Numbered from the stretch's first letter, positions 1 to 10,622 are shown. The stretch is DNA of 64,000 nt from Pseudomonadota bacterium (GCA_039028935.1 JBCCHD010000001.1:216598-280597); one strand, 5' to 3'. Numbers and translations: made by a program. The notes: generated by a model from the letters alone, not told the origin.

Positions 1-1
1 C

Positions 2-1345
2 CGACTTAAGCACCTGTTGCGGGCCAAAGCGGTGCTGTGTCCAGGGCTGGAAGTGTCATTCAAGGATGAAAAAAGCGGTGATGCCGAGACGTGGAAGTAT
101 GCGCACGGTCTCGACGATTACCTGGATAAGGCGCTCGACACCAAAAAGCGCGTGCCCGTCGATCTGTATTCTGGCGATGTCAGTAAAGAGGGTGAACAGG
201 CCGAGTGGGTGCTTTGTTGGCTGGAAGATCAGGGCGATGCCGTGATGGAGAGTTACGTGAATCTCATCCCCACCAATCAGGGTGGCACGCACGTCAACGG
301 CATGCGGACCGGCCTCACCGAAGCCATTCGCGATTACGCTGAACTGCGTTCGTTGGTACCACGGGGTGTGCGCATTTCGCCCGAAGACGTATGGGATCGG
401 CTGAGCTTTGTGTTGTCGGTGAAAGTTCGAGAGCCGCAATTTACCGGGCAAACCAAAGACCGACTTTCGTCGCGAGAGGTAGCCCCGTTTGTCGCCAACG
501 TGATCAAAGACGATTTCGCTACTTGGCTCAATCAACACGTCGAAACCGGCGACGCGTTGGCGACGATGGTCATTACCAAGGCGCAGCGACGCATCCAAGC
601 CAGCAAGAAAGTTGTGCGCAAAAAAGTTACGACCGGACCGGCGCTACCTGGCAAGCTCGCCGACTGCACGAGTCAGGCGCCTGAGTTATCGGAGCTGTTT
701 TTGGTGGAAGGCGATTCGGCTGGCGGCTCCGCCAAGCAGGCCCGTGACCGTGAAACACAAGCGATCATGCCGCTGCGCGGAAAGATTCTGAATACGTGGG
801 AAGTGTCGCCCAACCAGGTACTCGGTTCGCAGGAAGTTCATGACATCAGCGTGGCGATTGGCGTTGAGCCAGGATCGACCGATATGAGTGGCCTGCGCTA
901 CCACAAAATCTGCATTCTCGCCGATGCTGATTCGGATGGGCTGCATATTGCCGCCTTATTGTGTGCGCTGTTTCTGAGGCATTTCAGACCGCTCGTTGAA
1001 AACGGGCACATCTTTGTTGCGATGCCCCCGCTGTTTCGCGTCGATGTGGGTAAGCAAGTTTTCTATGCCCTCGACGATGCCGAACGCGAGCACATTTTGG
1101 CGCGTGTTGAGCAGGAAAAAATGAAGGGTAAAGTGTCGGTAACGCGCTTTAAAGGCCTCGGCGAGATGAATCCAAAACAACTGCGCGAAACCGCGATGCA
1201 TGCCGATACCCGACGTTTAGTAAGACTCACGCTCGACTCCCGTGACGGCGCGGACAAAACTTTCGACATGCTGCTGTCTAAAAAACGGGCGGCCGACAGG
1301 AAGAAATGGCTGCAGAAAAAAGGCGACCTTGCCGACATCTTTTAA
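2..1345 (+). CDS. parE: DNA topoisomerase IV subunit B, 5'-truncated by the window edge
   Basis: ATPase/TOPRIM subunit of topoisomerase IV, which decatenates daughter chromosomes together with ParC. The reading frame is already open at base 2, so about the first 180 residues of the usual ~630 lie outside the window. Visible parts are the transducer region, the TOPRIM domain with EGDSAGGSA (the catalytic Glu motif) and the metal-binding DADSDG, and the C-terminal run ending FKGLGEMNP...LADIF. The DADSDG form and the short insert-free TOPRIM region fit ParE rather than GyrB, as does the neighbour parC 18 bases downstream, which implies one transcription unit. Confidence 0.96.
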   Translation, partial: RLKHLLRAKAVLCPGLEVSFKDEKSGDAETWKYAHGLDDYLDKALDTKKRVPVDLYSGDVSKEGEQAEWVLCWLEDQGDAVMESYVNLIPTNQGGTHVNGMRTGLTEAIRDYAELRSLVPRGVRISPEDVWDRLSFVLSVKVREPQFTGQTKDRLSSREVAPFVANVIKDDFATWLNQHVETGDALATMVITKAQRRIQASKKVVRKKVTTGPALPGKLADCTSQAPELSELFLVEGDSAGGSAKQARDRETQAIMPLRGKILNTWEVSPNQVLGSQEVHDISVAIGVEPGSTDMSGLRYHKICILADADSDGLHIAALLCALFLRHFRPLVENGHIFVAMPPLFRVDVGKQVFYALDDAEREHILARVEQEKMKGKVSVTRFKGLGEMNPKQLRETAMHADTRRLVRLTLDSRDGADKTFDMLLSKKRAADRKKWLQKKGDLADIF

Positions 1346-1363
1346 TCCTTTCAGGCTGCTGAC

Positions 1364-3619
1364 ATGAAAAACCAGGAATTCGATTTTCAGGCGCTCGAGA
1401 ACCGCCCGATCAAGGAGTTCACCGAACAGGCGTATTTGGACTACTCCATGTACGTTGTGCTCGATCGCGCATTACCGCATGTGTGCGATGGACTGAAGCC
1501 GGTACAGCGGCGCATCGTTTATGCAATGAGCGAACTGGGGCTGTCAGCGAGCTCCAAACACAAAAAATCGGCGCGTACCGTGGGCGACGTGATTGGTAAG
1601 TTTCACCCGCATGGTGATTCGGCCTGCTACGAGGCCATGGTGCATATGGCCCAGCCATTCTCCTACCGCTATCCGATCGTTGATGGGCAGGGGAACTGGG
1701 GGTCACCAGACGATCCCAAATCGTTTGCCGCTATGCGTTATACCGAATCAAAGCTCACGCCCTATGCGGCCACGCTGCTCAGCGAACTGGGGCAAGGCAC
1801 GACGGACTGGCAGCCCAACTTTGACGGTACGCTGAAAGAGCCGCTGTTGTTACCGGCCCGATTACCAAACGTATTGCTCAATGGTGCGACGGGTATCGCC
1901 GTAGGCATGTCGACAGACATTGCGCCTCACAATATGCGTGAAGTCGTCAGCGCGTGCATCAAGCTGCTTGATGCGCCACGCACGCCGGTCGAAGCGTTGA
2001 GTAAGCTGGTACTCGCTCCGGATTATCCAAGCGGCGGCGAAATCGTTAATACCGCCGAGGAGCTACTGGAGCTGTACGCTACCGGTACCGGTACTGTGCG
2101 TATGCGTGGTACTTACAAAATCGAAGATGGCAATATCGTAATCGAAGAGCTGCCCTATCAAGTGTCACCAGGGAAAATCCAAGAGCAGATCGCTGCGCAA
2201 ATGAGAGCGAAGAAGCTGCCGATGGTGGACGATTTGCGCGACGAATCCGATCACGAGAGCGCGATTCGCATTGTGATTATTCCGCGTTCTAATCGTGTCA
2301 ACAAAGACGATCTGATGTCGCACCTTTTTGCGACGACGGATCTTGAGAAAACCGCGCGCGTCAACTTCAACGTGATCGGGCTGGACGGTAAGCCTCGCGT
2401 GATGGACCTCAAATCGCTGCTCACCGCCTGGCTCAAGTTCCGCACAGATACTGTTACCCGGCGCCTGCAGTTCCGTCTGGATAAAGTGGAACAACGCTTA
2501 CATCAACTGGAAGGTTTGCTCATCGCGTTTTTAAATATCGATGAGGTCATCGCGATTATTCGCGAAAACGACGAGCCTAAGCCGGTGCTCATGAAGCGAT
2601 TTTCGCTCAGCGACCGTCAGGCCGAGGCAATTCTTGAGCTCAAGTTGCGGCATCTGGCGCGACTTGAAGAAATGAAGATCAAGAGCGAACAAAAAGAGCT
2701 CGCCAAGGAACAAAAGTCGCTATCCGCCACACTCAATAGCAAAGCCAAACTGCGCAAGCTCATTCGCGAGGAACTCACAGCGGACGCCGAGAAATACGGT
2801 GACGAACGACGAACGCAAATTGTTGATCGGCCCGTTGCCAAAGCGATCGACGAGACTCAGCTGGTGCCGAGCGAACCGGTTACCGTCGTGCTCAGTGAGC
2901 GCGGCTTTGCTCGTGCGGCCAAAGGTCACGAAGTGGATGCAGCGCAATTGTCGTACAAATCGGGCGATCGCTTCTTGGCCGCCGCTCAAGGCAAGAGCAA
3001 TCAAAACGCGGTGTTTTTGGATAGTCGCGGTAAAGCCTATTCGTCCATGGCGCACACTTTGCCCTCGGCGCGCGGTCAGGGTGAGCCACTGGCCGGGCGA
3101 TTCAAGCCGGCTGATGGTGCTCAATTTCGGTCCGTGATGACAGGCGATGCCACGCAACGTTATGTGCTAGCAAGCAGCGCCGGTTACGGCTTTGTTGGAC
3201 GACTCGACGATTTTTACTCGCGCAATCGTGCGGGTAAGTCGGTACTGACGGTGCCAAAAGGCGCGACTGTGGTGCCGGCTTGCGCGGTGGAAGAAGGCGA
3301 GGAGTGCTGGTTGGCGGCGGTAAGTAACGAGGGGCGGTTGTTGATTTTCCCACTCGACGAATTACCGGCGTTGGCGCGCGGTAAAGGGAATAAAATTTTA
3401 TCGATCCCGCCAAAACGTGTGGCGGCCGGTGAAGAGTTCATGGTGAGCATGGTTATTCTTGTCGGTGAAGACGTGCTGCGCGTGCACTGTGGCGAACGGG
3501 TCATGTCGTTGAAGCCCGCCGATCAGGAGAAGTACATGGGTCAACGGGGGCGTCGTGGCGCGTTGTTGTCTAAAAACTATCGCAAAGTGACGCGTTTGAG
3601 TGTGCTCGTAAAAGAGTGA
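1364..3619 (+). CDS. parC: DNA topoisomerase IV subunit A
   Basis: DNA-cleaving subunit of topoisomerase IV; 751 residues, the usual ParC length. The winged-helix active site has [10 protein letters not shown] with catalytic Tyr126. The quinolone-resistance region reads [12 protein letters not shown], with Ser86 and Glu90 at the positions of E. coli Ser80 and Glu84, so no classical resistance substitution is visible. The C-terminal part carries divergent beta-pinwheel blades (for example [17 protein letters not shown] and [10 protein letters not shown]). The start follows parE by 18 bases. ParC rather than GyrA is supported by the partner gene and by the lack of the GyrA box. Confidence 0.97.
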   Translation: MKNQEFDFQALENRPIKEFTEQAYLDYSMYVVLDRALPHVCDGLKPVQRRIVYAMSELGLSASSKHKKSARTVGDVIGKFHPHGDSACYEAMVHMAQPFSYRYPIVDGQGNWGSPDDPKSFAAMRYTESKLTPYAATLLSELGQGTTDWQPNFDGTLKEPLLLPARLPNVLLNGATGIAVGMSTDIAPHNMREVVSACIKLLDAPRTPVEALSKLVLAPDYPSGGEIVNTAEELLELYATGTGTVRMRGTYKIEDGNIVIEELPYQVSPGKIQEQIAAQMRAKKLPMVDDLRDESDHESAIRIVIIPRSNRVNKDDLMSHLFATTDLEKTARVNFNVIGLDGKPRVMDLKSLLTAWLKFRTDTVTRRLQFRLDKVEQRLHQLEGLLIAFLNIDEVIAIIRENDEPKPVLMKRFSLSDRQAEAILELKLRHLARLEEMKIKSEQKELAKEQKSLSATLNSKAKLRKLIREELTADAEKYGDERRTQIVDRPVAKAIDETQLVPSEPVTVVLSERGFARAAKGHEVDAAQLSYKSGDRFLAAAQGKSNQNAVFLDSRGKAYSSMAHTLPSARGQGEPLAGRFKPADGAQFRSVMTGDATQRYVLASSAGYGFVGRLDDFYSRNRAGKSVLTVPKGATVVPACAVEEGEECWLAAVSNEGRLLIFPLDELPALARGKGNKILSIPPKRVAAGEEFMVSMVILVGEDVLRVHCGERVMSLKPADQEKYMGQRGRRGALLSKNYRKVTRLSVLVKE

Positions 3620-3777
3620 GTGCGTAGCGGTTTATGCGCCTACCGCGACGCGCGCGTGGCGGCCTCTGCTCGATCTCTTCGGTGTGGTTAAGCGTATAAG
3701 CGCGCGGTAATCTGGCGTCGCGCGAAGATGGCCCCCAGCGCGACACAGTGTCTCACCGTTTTGTCGTGTTACCGAAC

Positions 3778-6129
3778 TTACTCTTCGCCGGAGTTATCGT
3801 CGGTTCCAGTGCGGATATTGCGTTGTCGAAAGCGCAGGATATTGGTTTCGTCGTCGGCGTCTTTTTCGAAGTTGAGCTCCCCAACATTCATGATGCTGGA
3901 CGCTTCGAGGTGATAGAACTCTTCCCCATCCAACTGCGAGGTATGGGTGAGCTCTTCGTTATCCACCAGGTTCTCGATAATTAGCTCATCGAGCTCTGCC
4001 TCCAGTGCGGCCGCGTCTTTCAGGGCGGTGGTGGCCTCGGGGTCAAAATCAGAATGCTCACGCTCTTTGTCTTCTTCGCGCAGTTTTTGAAGATGTGCGT
4101 CGATCGTCGCACCGGCTTCCTCAAGGTCCAGGCCCAAGGGTTCGGTTGGGCTCGTGTCTTCGTCTACGTCGCTACTGCCGATGTCAAAGTCGACTTTGGA
4201 GTCAGACTGAGCGGTAAATTCGATGGTCTCCTGGCCGATGGGTTCACCGTCTTTCGCCACTAAACCCTCGACCGGCGGTGCACCGCGACCGGCATTGGCA
4301 ATGTCTTCGAGATTGGTATTGGTTTCGGTTTGAGCAGCGTAGTCGCGCTCCAGCAGCTCCAGATCGATATCAGCCAGTTCGTGCTCGCTCGTCGTGTCGA
4401 GGCCCAGAGCGTCAGGATCGATAAGCGGTCCGTCGCTGATGAGGAACTGATCGGTAGGGTAGGTTTCTTGGACGAGCGTGTTGCGCTCTTCTTCCTTAAC
4501 CACCGACCCGATGACTTCATCGATGTCTTCTTCAGTGATTTTAATGACCGGTGCAGCCGGAGTTGGGTTGGTCACTTCGGCGGCGGGTTCAACTTCATCG
4601 ACGGTCTCGTCTTGCGGCGCCTCGGATACGTGAATCGTGGGTCCGCTGATCGATTCGCGGATCGCGGCCTGACGGTTGGTGCGCACGCGGGCGCGATACC
4701 GCTCATGATTCAGGCGAGCCTCAATTTCGTCCGCCATGGTGGCGTCGGCTCGTCGTCGGGACAGCCACCACCCGGCGAAAAACGCGCTGAGCAGCATCAA
4801 TAGGCCACCGGCTACGCCCAAGATCGAAAAGCGACGTTCGCTGCTCGCAACCACCACAGCGGATTCATTGGCGGCGGCGGGAACCTGACGTTCTTCAGGC
4901 TCTGGTGCCGGTTCGGGCACGTCGGTATTGGCAACTTGCGCACGACGATCGTCGTCCACGAAACTCGGAAGATTGGCGGGCGCTTGTTCGACGCGGCCCA
5001 CTTTGCGCAACAGAATGCGTTCGCGCGAGACACTCGAAAACGACGTCGCCATAACCATCACTGGCTTGATCGCACCAATATTGCCGGTCGCCCCGCTCTG
5101 GATGGGCGCAGAGGATGTGTCGAACGCTAGCGGTTCTAGTGGTGTGTCCATTACAGAGTCTGACTTGGGCGAGTTTGAGCTGCCTTCGTCGGATGGCGTC
5201 GAGCGGGTTTCATCATATTGAGATAAGCGCTCGGCATAGCGCGTTGAGGGGGTCGCGTCGTCTGACGTTGCCGCAGACGAGTCGCTCGGCACCGGCGACG
5301 CCGGCACGGTCAGTCCGGCAGTACCTGGCGCGAGGCGCTCGGGGATATACAGTTCGCTACCAGCGATGAGTTCGTTCGGATTACCGTTGATGAACGCATG
5401 AGGATTGGCCGCCTCGATCGTGGCTGACCAACTCCACACCGTGCCGTACTCGCGTCCTTCAATGCGCGCGGCGATGGTGGACAGTGCATCCCCGTTTACG
5501 ACCACATAACGTTCGCCGGGGCGAATGTTTTCGCCACGGTACACCACGACTTGCCGACTGCGAACGGACACACGCGCGTTTTCAGAGCGGATGACCGGCG
5601 CCACGGCAGGCACGGTTGTCGCGGTGTCAATGACCGCGGGTGTGGCGCGTGATTCAATCACATTGCGCGGGTCGAGCATAATTAGGAAGCTGCGTTTGAC
5701 CGCTGGTGCGCCTGGGCACTCGACGTGCACCACCAATTCGCTCATCGGTTCGTTAATCGGGCGCGATGTCGTCAGGCGCAGCGTGCCCGGCGAAATCTGG
5801 CGGCTCAACGACAACCGTACGCCACGGATGGCCGGCATGGCGGAACCGACCTCCGCACCGGTGCGGATGCACGAGGCGGCGAGCGTTTCACCTGGCGCCG
5901 CGTTGATCTGTACGACGGCGTCAAGCGGCTCGCCCAGCGCGCTATTGACACGAATCTCATCAATCGACAGCGCGTAGCTTTGCGAAAACACCAGTATCGA
6001 GCCAAAAGCGAGCGTCCAGGCGGCCGAACGCAGCGCTCCCTGCCAGCCTTTCTGCAGGCGCACAAGACGGGTAACTCCCCGTAAATCTTGCGTTTTATTG
6101 TGAGACTCGACCTTGGTTGTCGGGTGCAT
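3778..6129 (-). CDS. FimV-like envelope protein (short paralogue, next to fimX)
   Basis: 783-residue protein of the FimV/TspA type. After a long N-region there is a hydrophobic signal segment (about residues 34-50), then the FimV N-terminal domain starting near SIDEIRVNSALGEPL. A LysM-like region follows (about 205-265, with ANPHAFINGNPNELIAG), then one membrane span (about 445-470) followed by RRR, and a long acidic cytoplasmic tail. The tail lacks the TPR-like C-terminal end seen in the longer FimV at 16009. ATG at 6129 is chosen because GGAG lies seven bases upstream; ATG 6135 and 6189 are alternatives. It lies about 110 bases downstream of the fimX-type gene on the same strand, so a joint role in type IV pilus assembly or polarity is inferred. 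Confidence 0.8.
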   Translation of the reverse strand: MHPTTKVESHNKTQDLRGVTRLVRLQKGWQGALRSAAWTLAFGSILVFSQSYALSIDEIRVNSALGEPLDAVVQINAAPGETLAASCIRTGAEVGSAMPAIRGVRLSLSRQISPGTLRLTTSRPINEPMSELVVHVECPGAPAVKRSFLIMLDPRNVIESRATPAVIDTATTVPAVAPVIRSENARVSVRSRQVVVYRGENIRPGERYVVVNGDALSTIAARIEGREYGTVWSWSATIEAANPHAFINGNPNELIAGSELYIPERLAPGTAGLTVPASPVPSDSSAATSDDATPSTRYAERLSQYDETRSTPSDEGSSNSPKSDSVMDTPLEPLAFDTSSAPIQSGATGNIGAIKPVMVMATSFSSVSRERILLRKVGRVEQAPANLPSFVDDDRRAQVANTDVPEPAPEPEERQVPAAANESAVVVASSERRFSILGVAGGLLMLLSAFFAGWWLSRRRADATMADEIEARLNHERYRARVRTNRQAAIRESISGPTIHVSEAPQDETVDEVEPAAEVTNPTPAAPVIKITEEDIDEVIGSVVKEEERNTLVQETYPTDQFLISDGPLIDPDALGLDTTSEHELADIDLELLERDYAAQTETNTNLEDIANAGRGAPPVEGLVAKDGEPIGQETIEFTAQSDSKVDFDIGSSDVDEDTSPTEPLGLDLEEAGATIDAHLQKLREEDKEREHSDFDPEATTALKDAAALEAELDELIIENLVDNEELTHTSQLDGEEFYHLEASSIMNVGELNFEKDADDETNILRFRQRNIRTGTDDNSGEE

Positions 6130-6240
6130 GTCCATGCTCCGTAATTTTAAAACGTGCGGACCGCAGCACTTAACTAGGTCCAGGAGCATGCTGAAATTTT
6201 ATTATATTCAGACACTTGGCCGAAATTGTGAGTCGTTTGG

Positions 6241-8286
6241 TTACTCGATCACAATCTCTTCGGGTCCCTGGACATAGAAGCCTTGGATGTACTGCAGGCC
6301 TATTTGCCATAGTACAGCCATAGTATTCGCATCCTCGACACGCTCCGCGACGGTGCTCACATTTTTCGAAATTGCTCCCTCAACAAAATCCTTCACTTTT
6401 CGCTGTAAATTCTTGTCGGTTGTGATGCCTTCCATGAGCGAGCCGTCAATTTTGATGAAATGGATGGGCAGATGCTCAAGTAGCTGCATGGGTTGGCTAC
6501 CGAGTCCGAAATGCTCTACTGCAAAGCAACATTGGATCTGAGAGAGGTTGGTCGCGAGTGCCTTGATCGGCTTGATGTTATTTTCGGCGTCCGCCTCGGT
6601 GACCTCGAAGATCAAGGACGAGGGGTCGATACCAGCGCCTTGGACTTGCTGTTTGATCCATTCGAACAGGGTGTCATCCAGCAGAGATTCGACCGACAGT
6701 CTGACGAAGATGCGGCAGGTGTTTTGTTGCTTAAGAAAATGGATGGCCGAGGCAATGACCCAGCGATCGACGTTTTTCATCAGACCGTGCCGTGAGGCCA
6801 CGGGCAAAAATACGTTGGGCATGATCTCCCGGCCATCCTCATCCAACATACGCACGAGCGCGTCGAAAATATGCTCGGTTTGGTCGTTGAGGCTCGCCAC
6901 AGGCTGATACACAAGACGAAAATTATTGCGCATCAAGGCGGCTTTGATCTGCTGCACTTGAGCGGTATCCCCGCTTTTGTCCTCTGACTCTTCCTTAGGC
7001 GCATTGACCCTGTTGCCACCGGCTTTGACGCCGGCCTGGTAGGCCTTCTGCGCGCTCAAAACAAGATCCGCAACGTCCTCGGTCGATCGGTCATGTTTGG
7101 CCAGACCCACGGTGCAGCTTACCGAAATCGATTTGTCGCCCACCTCAAAGAGACGGGCATTGACGGCGGCATTGAGATTCTCGGCCCACGCGATCGCGTC
7201 GCGCATGGTTCCGCGCGGCATAAGCACCATAAATAGATCGCCGCCGAACTGTCCGTAGAGGTCATCCTTGCGGGCATGTTCTTGAATAATTTTGGCGAAT
7301 TCCAATAGCAAGTCATCGCTCGAGATCGGACCAATTTGTTCACGCACCTTGTGAATATTGTCCGGCTTCAGATACGCCAACACCCGCAGTCCTCCTTTGG
7401 ACGGCTGCGCGAGACGCTCCTCGATTTCGGTCAAAAAACGCTGGCGGCGATAAAACCCGGTGAGCGGATGATGTTCACTGCCGCTTACAATCTGCTGCGG
7501 CGTCTCGGGCGCTTTGGACTGATCGATTTCGACGTGGATACGAACGCACGGTTCATCGTCAAATACACCACGCTCAAGATTGATGTTTGTTGCCACACGT
7601 TCGCCGTGCGCATCACGCATTTTCAGATCGAGTGTGTGACCGTTCCAGTTGCCGAGTGCGCAGGCGGCGAGCGCGCCCTTTACGGTGAGGTGCTCGGCGT
7701 CGTCAAATACATCCAGTGCGGGTGTACCGACCATGTCCGTCGCGTCCGTGTAGCCCATCAGTTCCAGCCAAGCGGGGTTCGCGTCGGTAATGATGCCCTC
7801 CTGCACATGCAGCAAGGCGTCGGGCGAGTCCTTGACGAGCGACTCGAGTTGACGCTCGAGCGCTTCGGCTGACTCTTGCATCTCCCGCAATTCTCGCGCC
7901 TGTCGACAGCGTTCGATTTCGCGCAGCGCTACGGATTGTAGACGCAACGGATTGCTCAGCGACACCAGGTCGCTCGCCCCGCATTCCATTGCGGCTGCAA
8001 TGCTCTCCTCGGTGACGCGCGGCTGAACAACGACAACGGGTAAGTCGGGTTGGTGCTCGGAGCGGGCCTGCATAGACTGCGTAAAGCGGTCGGCGGCCAG
8101 ATCATTGGAAAAGATAAACAGCAAGACCGGTGCCAGTTCTTCCATGGCGATCACCAGCTCTTTGGTGTCGGTCATGCTGTGACACTGTGCCATGGACCCG
8201 GCATTTCGCAATGCTTGTTTGATGGCCTCGGCGTCGTCCGGGCGGCTACTGACTACGATGATCGGATCGGCTTGATGGTCGGCCAC
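6241..8286 (-). CDS. fimX: FimX-type protein: receiver-like, PAS, degenerate GGDEF and degenerate EAL domains
   Basis: 681 residues, close to Pseudomonas FimX (691). Order: a receiver-like N-terminus lacking the usual phospho-Asp and Lys, a PAS domain (about 130-250), a GGDEF-like domain in which the signature reads GGDLF, and an EAL-like domain where EAL reads DAL (DALVRM). Both enzyme signatures are altered, so the protein is more likely a cyclic-di-GMP receptor than a working cyclase or phosphodiesterase, as established for FimX in twitching motility. Start is GTG at 8286 with GAGG seven bases upstream. The FimV-like gene follows on the same strand. The symbol rests on architecture and context; another GGDEF-EAL paralogue is possible. 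Confidence 0.75.
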   Translation of the reverse strand: MADHQADPIIVVSSRPDDAEAIKQALRNAGSMAQCHSMTDTKELVIAMEELAPVLLFIFSNDLAADRFTQSMQARSEHQPDLPVVVVQPRVTEESIAAAMECGASDLVSLSNPLRLQSVALREIERCRQARELREMQESAEALERQLESLVKDSPDALLHVQEGIITDANPAWLELMGYTDATDMVGTPALDVFDDAEHLTVKGALAACALGNWNGHTLDLKMRDAHGERVATNINLERGVFDDEPCVRIHVEIDQSKAPETPQQIVSGSEHHPLTGFYRRQRFLTEIEERLAQPSKGGLRVLAYLKPDNIHKVREQIGPISSDDLLLEFAKIIQEHARKDDLYGQFGGDLFMVLMPRGTMRDAIAWAENLNAAVNARLFEVGDKSISVSCTVGLAKHDRSTEDVADLVLSAQKAYQAGVKAGGNRVNAPKEESEDKSGDTAQVQQIKAALMRNNFRLVYQPVASLNDQTEHIFDALVRMLDEDGREIMPNVFLPVASRHGLMKNVDRWVIASAIHFLKQQNTCRIFVRLSVESLLDDTLFEWIKQQVQGAGIDPSSLIFEVTEADAENNIKPIKALATNLSQIQCCFAVEHFGLGSQPMQLLEHLPIHFIKIDGSLMEGITTDKNLQRKVKDFVEGAISKNVSTVAERVEDANTMAVLWQIGLQYIQGFYVQGPEEIVIE

Positions 8287-8465
8287 GGTCTAACCTCTGT
8301 TTGGGGCGCCCAGTGTACCTATTGTCAGTCCCAATTTCATACTTTATGTCATAGCCTTACAGACGAAACTTGGCGCGCGGGATTACCCGGAGATACGCTG
8401 GTGTCGCAGCGTCTGCGTTGCATGTATCATGTCCGCTCCTTCTAGGCATCACCCGAGCAAACACC

Positions 8466-9035
8466 ATGGCCACGTTTAGTACGAACGAATTCAAATCCGG
8501 ACTCAAGATTATCCAGGATGGCGATCCCTGCACCATCGTTGAGAATGAGTTTGTGAAACCTGGCAAAGGCCAGGCGTTCAATCGCGTCAAAATTCGTAAT
8601 CTCAAAACGGGACGTGTGGTGGACAAGACCTTTAAATCCGGCGAATCGGTGGAGGCGGCCGACGTCATGGAAACCGAGATGCAGTATCTGTACACCGACG
8701 GTGAGTTCTACCATTTCATGGAGCCCAACACGTTTGAGCAGCACGCCGCTGACCAAACGGCGATCGGCGATGCGGCCAAATGGCTCAAAGAAGAAGATCT
8801 TTGTGTGGTCACCCTTTGGAACAATTCCCCCCTGCTGGTGGCGCCACCGAACTTTGTCGAACTGACCATCACGCAAACCGACCCCGGGCTCAAAGGGGAC
8901 ACAGCACAGGGCGGTGTGAAACCCGCTACGCTTGAAACGGGCGCGGTGGTGCGAGTGCCACTGTTTGTCGAAGAGGGCGAAGTCATCAAAGTGGATACGC
9001 GTTCAGCCGAGTACGTGTCTCGAGTCAAAGACTAG
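8466..9035 (+). CDS. efp: Translation elongation factor P
   Basis: 189 residues, standard EF-P length, with the three OB-like domains. It relieves ribosome stalling at consecutive prolines. The modification loop reads KPGKGQAF with Lys34, the residue that receives beta-lysine in E. coli. An open frame extends 32 codons further upstream, but the family N-terminus ([12 protein letters not shown]) begins at ATG 8466. The C-terminus [13 protein letters not shown] is typical. The gene for the modifying ligase EpmA follows immediately, so modification of Lys34 is expected. Confidence 0.97.
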   Translation: MATFSTNEFKSGLKIIQDGDPCTIVENEFVKPGKGQAFNRVKIRNLKTGRVVDKTFKSGESVEAADVMETEMQYLYTDGEFYHFMEPNTFEQHAADQTAIGDAAKWLKEEDLCVVTLWNNSPLLVAPPNFVELTITQTDPGLKGDTAQGGVKPATLETGAVVRVPLFVEEGEVIKVDTRSAEYVSRVKD

Positions 9036-9044
9036 TCTGGCCTG

Positions 9045-9995
9045 GTGGCACCGCGAGGTGGCCGCGCTCTGGATATGAAAAATCGCCTGCTTCGGCGCGC
9101 ACGATTAGCGACGCGAATCCGTGAGTTTATGGCCGCTAACGGCGTGCTGGAGGTGGTCACGCCCGTGCTCAGCGCCGCGGCCGTAACCGATCCGCAAATC
9201 GAGAGTTTCGCTTCGCAGTCGCCATGGGGTACGCGCTATTTGCGGACGTCCCCCGAGTTCGCGCACAAACGGTTGTTAAGCCAGGGCGCGCCGGATCTGT
9301 TTGAAATGGGCCCTGTCTTCCGACAGGCGGAGTGTGGAAACCGACACAACCCCGAGTTTACGCTGCTGGAATGGTATCGGTTGGGTTATTCCATGCAGCA
9401 ACTCATCGACGAAGTGATCGAGCTGCTCCGCCGAGTTGACTGTGTGTCGGAACAAGCGCCGGTTGAGCAGCTGCGCTATTTCGATGCCTTTGAGCGTGTC
9501 CTGGGTTTCTCGGTGACCAGTCTGTCTACGCAGGAGCTGAGCGATGTGGCTCGGCAAGTGGATGGGCCGGTCGGTGAACTCGATCGGGATCAATGGTTAG
9601 ACTTTCTGTTTGCGACACGCGTGCAGCCGACGCTTACCGATCGAACCGTTGTGATCACGCATTATCCGGCGAGCCAAGCGGCGCTCGCGAAGCTGGACGC
9701 GATGGCGCCAGACACCGCGCTACGCTTTGAGGTGTTCGTGCGCGGTTTGGAGCTCGCTAATGGGTTTGAAGAACTCACTTGCGCAGTCGAGCAGCGGGCC
9801 AGGTTTGACAACGACAATGCGCTCCGCGTCAAGCGCGGCCAATCGGCGCTACCGATCGACGAGCGTTTTTTGACGAGTCTCGATACACTGCCGCCGTGTG
9901 CCGGCGTGGCGCTGGGCATTGACCGACTGCTTATGCTGTTGGACGACTGCACCACGATCGATGAGGTGCTGACCTTTGGCTGGCATCACATCTGA
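9045..9995 (+). CDS. epmA: EF-P beta-lysine ligase (LysRS paralogue)
   Basis: 316 residues, a truncated class II lysyl-tRNA synthetase catalytic core without the anticodon-binding domain, as in EpmA/PoxA/GenX. It attaches (R)-beta-lysine to Lys34 of EF-P. Visible class II motifs are FRQAECGNRHNPEFTLLEWY (motif 2), LANGFEELTCAVEQ and GVALGIDRLLML (motif 3). Start could be GTG 9045, nine bases after the efp stop, or ATG 9075; the latter begins MKNRLLRRARL, nearer the conserved start. The partner aminomutase gene epmB is not in this window. Adjacent efp-epmA supports function strongly. Confidence 0.93.
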   Translation: MAPRGGRALDMKNRLLRRARLATRIREFMAANGVLEVVTPVLSAAAVTDPQIESFASQSPWGTRYLRTSPEFAHKRLLSQGAPDLFEMGPVFRQAECGNRHNPEFTLLEWYRLGYSMQQLIDEVIELLRRVDCVSEQAPVEQLRYFDAFERVLGFSVTSLSTQELSDVARQVDGPVGELDRDQWLDFLFATRVQPTLTDRTVVITHYPASQAALAKLDAMAPDTALRFEVFVRGLELANGFEELTCAVEQRARFDNDNALRVKRGQSALPIDERFLTSLDTLPPCAGVALGIDRLLMLLDDCTTIDEVLTFGWHHI

Positions 9996-10142
9996 GTTGA
10001 AAAGGGCGGCATGGATCCTCTGCGCAGACTCAAACCGCTCGCCGCCGCGATGGTGTGTGACTGAATGGGCAAAAACCATAGCGATTTCAATCTCGGCGAT
10101 GTGTCTCGACATGGCGCTTGAACGACACGAAGGAACTGGACG

Positions 10143-10622
10143 ATGAGTGAAACGGCACAACAATACGACGTGCTCCTGCAACAGGCGACCGCGCTGTTCG
10201 ATGGCGAACGTCATTTTGTGGCGAATTGCGCGAATCTGTGTGCGCTGCTGTTCATGACGCTCGAGGATGTGAATTGGGCGGGTGTCTACCTGATGGATGG
10301 CGACGAACTGATCGTCGGGCCGTTTCAGGGATTGCCGGCCTGCACACGCATCGGCATGGGCAAAGGCGTATGCGGGACCGCCGCACAATCGCGACAAATA
10401 CAGCGGGTCGACAACGTCCACGAGTTTGACGGACATATTGCGTGCGACAGCGCATCGAACTCAGAAATTGTGCTGCCGATCGTGCGAGGCGATACGCTGC
10501 TCGGCGTGTTGGATATCGACAGCCCAATCTATGCGCGTTTTAGTCAGCACGATGAGGCGGGACTGTCTCGTATCGTCGATGTGCTGGTGGCATCGAGCGA
10601 CTCGGCCGGCGCGCGCAGCTAG
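10143..10622 (+). CDS. msrC: Free methionine-(R)-sulfoxide reductase (GAF-type)
   Basis: 159-residue single GAF domain of the fRMsr/YebR family, which reduces free methionine-(R)-sulfoxide in the cytoplasm. The three family cysteines are present as Cys67, Cys77 and Cys101 with the same 10 and 24 residue spacing as E. coli Cys84/94/118, in GLPACTRIGMGKGVCGT and DGHIACDSAS. ATG start follows AAGGAACTGGACG. It converges with psd and is about 150 bases after epmA, so it may have its own promoter; none is obvious. Confidence 0.9.
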   Translation: MSETAQQYDVLLQQATALFDGERHFVANCANLCALLFMTLEDVNWAGVYLMDGDELIVGPFQGLPACTRIGMGKGVCGTAAQSRQIQRVDNVHEFDGHIACDSASNSEIVLPIVRGDTLLGVLDIDSPIYARFSQHDEAGLSRIVDVLVASSDSAGARS

